This document shows, in pieces, positions 5,931 through 6,075 of a stretch of DNA of 6,075 nt. Every line of letters starts with the position of its first letter. The stretch's first letter is position 1. This DNA is from Cellvibrionales bacterium UBA2618 (lineage in GTDB: Bacteria; Pseudomonadota; Gammaproteobacteria; Pseudomonadales; Porticoccaceae): contig DDJS01000101.1 of NCBI GenBank assembly GCA_002339165.1, positions 4,901 through 10,975 on the forward strand, in the 5' to 3' direction. A program made the translations under genes and the position numbers. The notes under the pieces were generated by a model that was given only the letters and a program-made list of their open reading frames with translations, was not told where the DNA came from and did no database searches.

Positions 5931-5938
5931 AGAGGAAA
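5931..5938 (+). promoter_or_regulatory. Shine-Dalgarno of fliC
   Basis: AGAGGAAA, with GAGGA ending 8 nt before the ATG at 5945. It lies 5 nt after the base of hairpin H5 and is not paired in that structure, so H5 would leave it accessible. Confidence 0.7.
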
Positions 5939-5944
5939 GTGAAG

Positions 5945-6075
5945 ATGACCGTTATTAACACGAACATTAGTGCGCTGATAGCTCACCAGACGCTTGCGAG
6001 GAATGACCGTGACATGAGTCAGGCCATGACGCGACTGTCGACCGGAATGAGAATTAATTCCGCTGGTGACGACGC
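5945..6075 (+). CDS. fliC: Flagellin, N-terminal part, cut by right edge
   Basis: 43 complete codons are visible from the ATG at 5945. The reading begins MTVINTNISALIAHQTLARN and continues with RLSTGMRINSAGDDA, the highly conserved flagellin D0/D1 N-terminus (family form: INTN..SL.AQ..L..N......S..RLSSGLRINSA.DDA). This segment is the export region and the helix that packs in the filament core. The start is fixed by the family N-terminus and the AGAGGAAA site upstream. Flagellin is the filament subunit, secreted through the flagellar apparatus and added beneath the FliD cap. It is preceded by a sigma-54 promoter and a long leader. Whether this is the only flagellin gene cannot be known from the window. 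Confidence 0.95.
   Translation, partial: MTVINTNISALIAHQTLARNDRDMSQAMTRLSTGMRINSAGDD

Larger units (their letters stand above)
5691..5944 (+). ncRNA. Long structured 5' leader of fliC (putative cis-regulatory RNA)
   Basis: From the inferred start point to the fliC ATG, five hairpins can be drawn. H1 5719-5750: CTTTCAG/CTGAAAG plus an inner ACC/GGT, 7-nt loop. H2 5751-5769: TTGGG/CCCAA. H3 5795-5822: GCATTA/TAATGC with inner GTCT/AGAC and a GGAG loop. H4 5822-5853: CAAC/GTTG and ACCGA/TCGGT with one mismatch. H5 5888-5925: GGTTGCGC/GCGCAACC plus CAC/GTG. H3 and H4 abut, sharing nt 5822, and H5 ends just before the ribosome binding site. I do not recognise a named riboswitch class. H1 could instead be a DNA dyad for the sigma-54 activator. 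Pairings are by eye, with no energies. Confidence 0.45.

Noticed and set aside
5798..5986. 62-residue minus-strand ORF across the fliC leader and start
   Set aside because: It is antisense to the fliC leader and the conserved flagellin start, its protein resembles nothing I know, and it has no convincing ribosome binding site. It is a by-product of open frames.

Overview
The window is a flagellar filament gene cluster from a flagellated Gram-negative bacterium, most likely a marine-type gammaproteobacterium. This rests on the FlgL/FliD/FlaG/flagellin set, a sigma-54 promoter on a flagellin gene and a TRAP transporter. The genus cannot be read from the sequence. Five genes are recognised with good confidence and a sixth is cut by the right edge.

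Layout, left to right: (1) nt 1-851, the 3' part of flgL (hook-filament junction protein), open at the left edge; (2) 909-2726, fliD (filament cap), 57 nt downstream and probably co-transcribed; (3) 2727-2804, a short convergent gap with weak hairpins; (4) 2805-4704 on the minus strand, dctM and dctQ, the two membrane subunits of a TRAP transporter, overlapping by 8 nt and with a plausible sigma-70 promoter of their own; (5) 4705-4955, a divergent regulatory gap carrying that promoter and a well-matched sigma-28 promoter facing flaG; (6) 4956-5390, flaG; (7) 5391-5944, a 554-nt gene-free region with an AT-rich upstream part, a consensus-matching sigma-54 promoter at 5665-5680 and a roughly 250-nt hairpin-rich leader; (8) 5945 to the right edge, the start of a flagellin gene (fliC).

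FlgL joins hook to filament, FliD caps and folds flagellin at the tip, FlaG influences filament length, and flagellin is the filament subunit. The TRAP genes have no evident mechanistic link to the flagellum, and the substrate-binding subunit they need is not in the window. fliS, which commonly follows fliD, is also absent here.

Points most worth a second look: the long, structured fliC leader with mutually exclusive pairings just upstream of the ribosome binding site and a possible 7-codon leader ORF; a roughly 70-residue module that recurs in FlgL (twice) and FliD (once); the TRAP cassette lodged inside the flagellar locus; and the use of different flagellar sigma factors for flaG and fliC. 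I found no CRISPR array, insertion sequence, tRNA or rRNA. Nothing here is clearly a new biological system; the fliC leader is the strongest candidate for undescribed biology.
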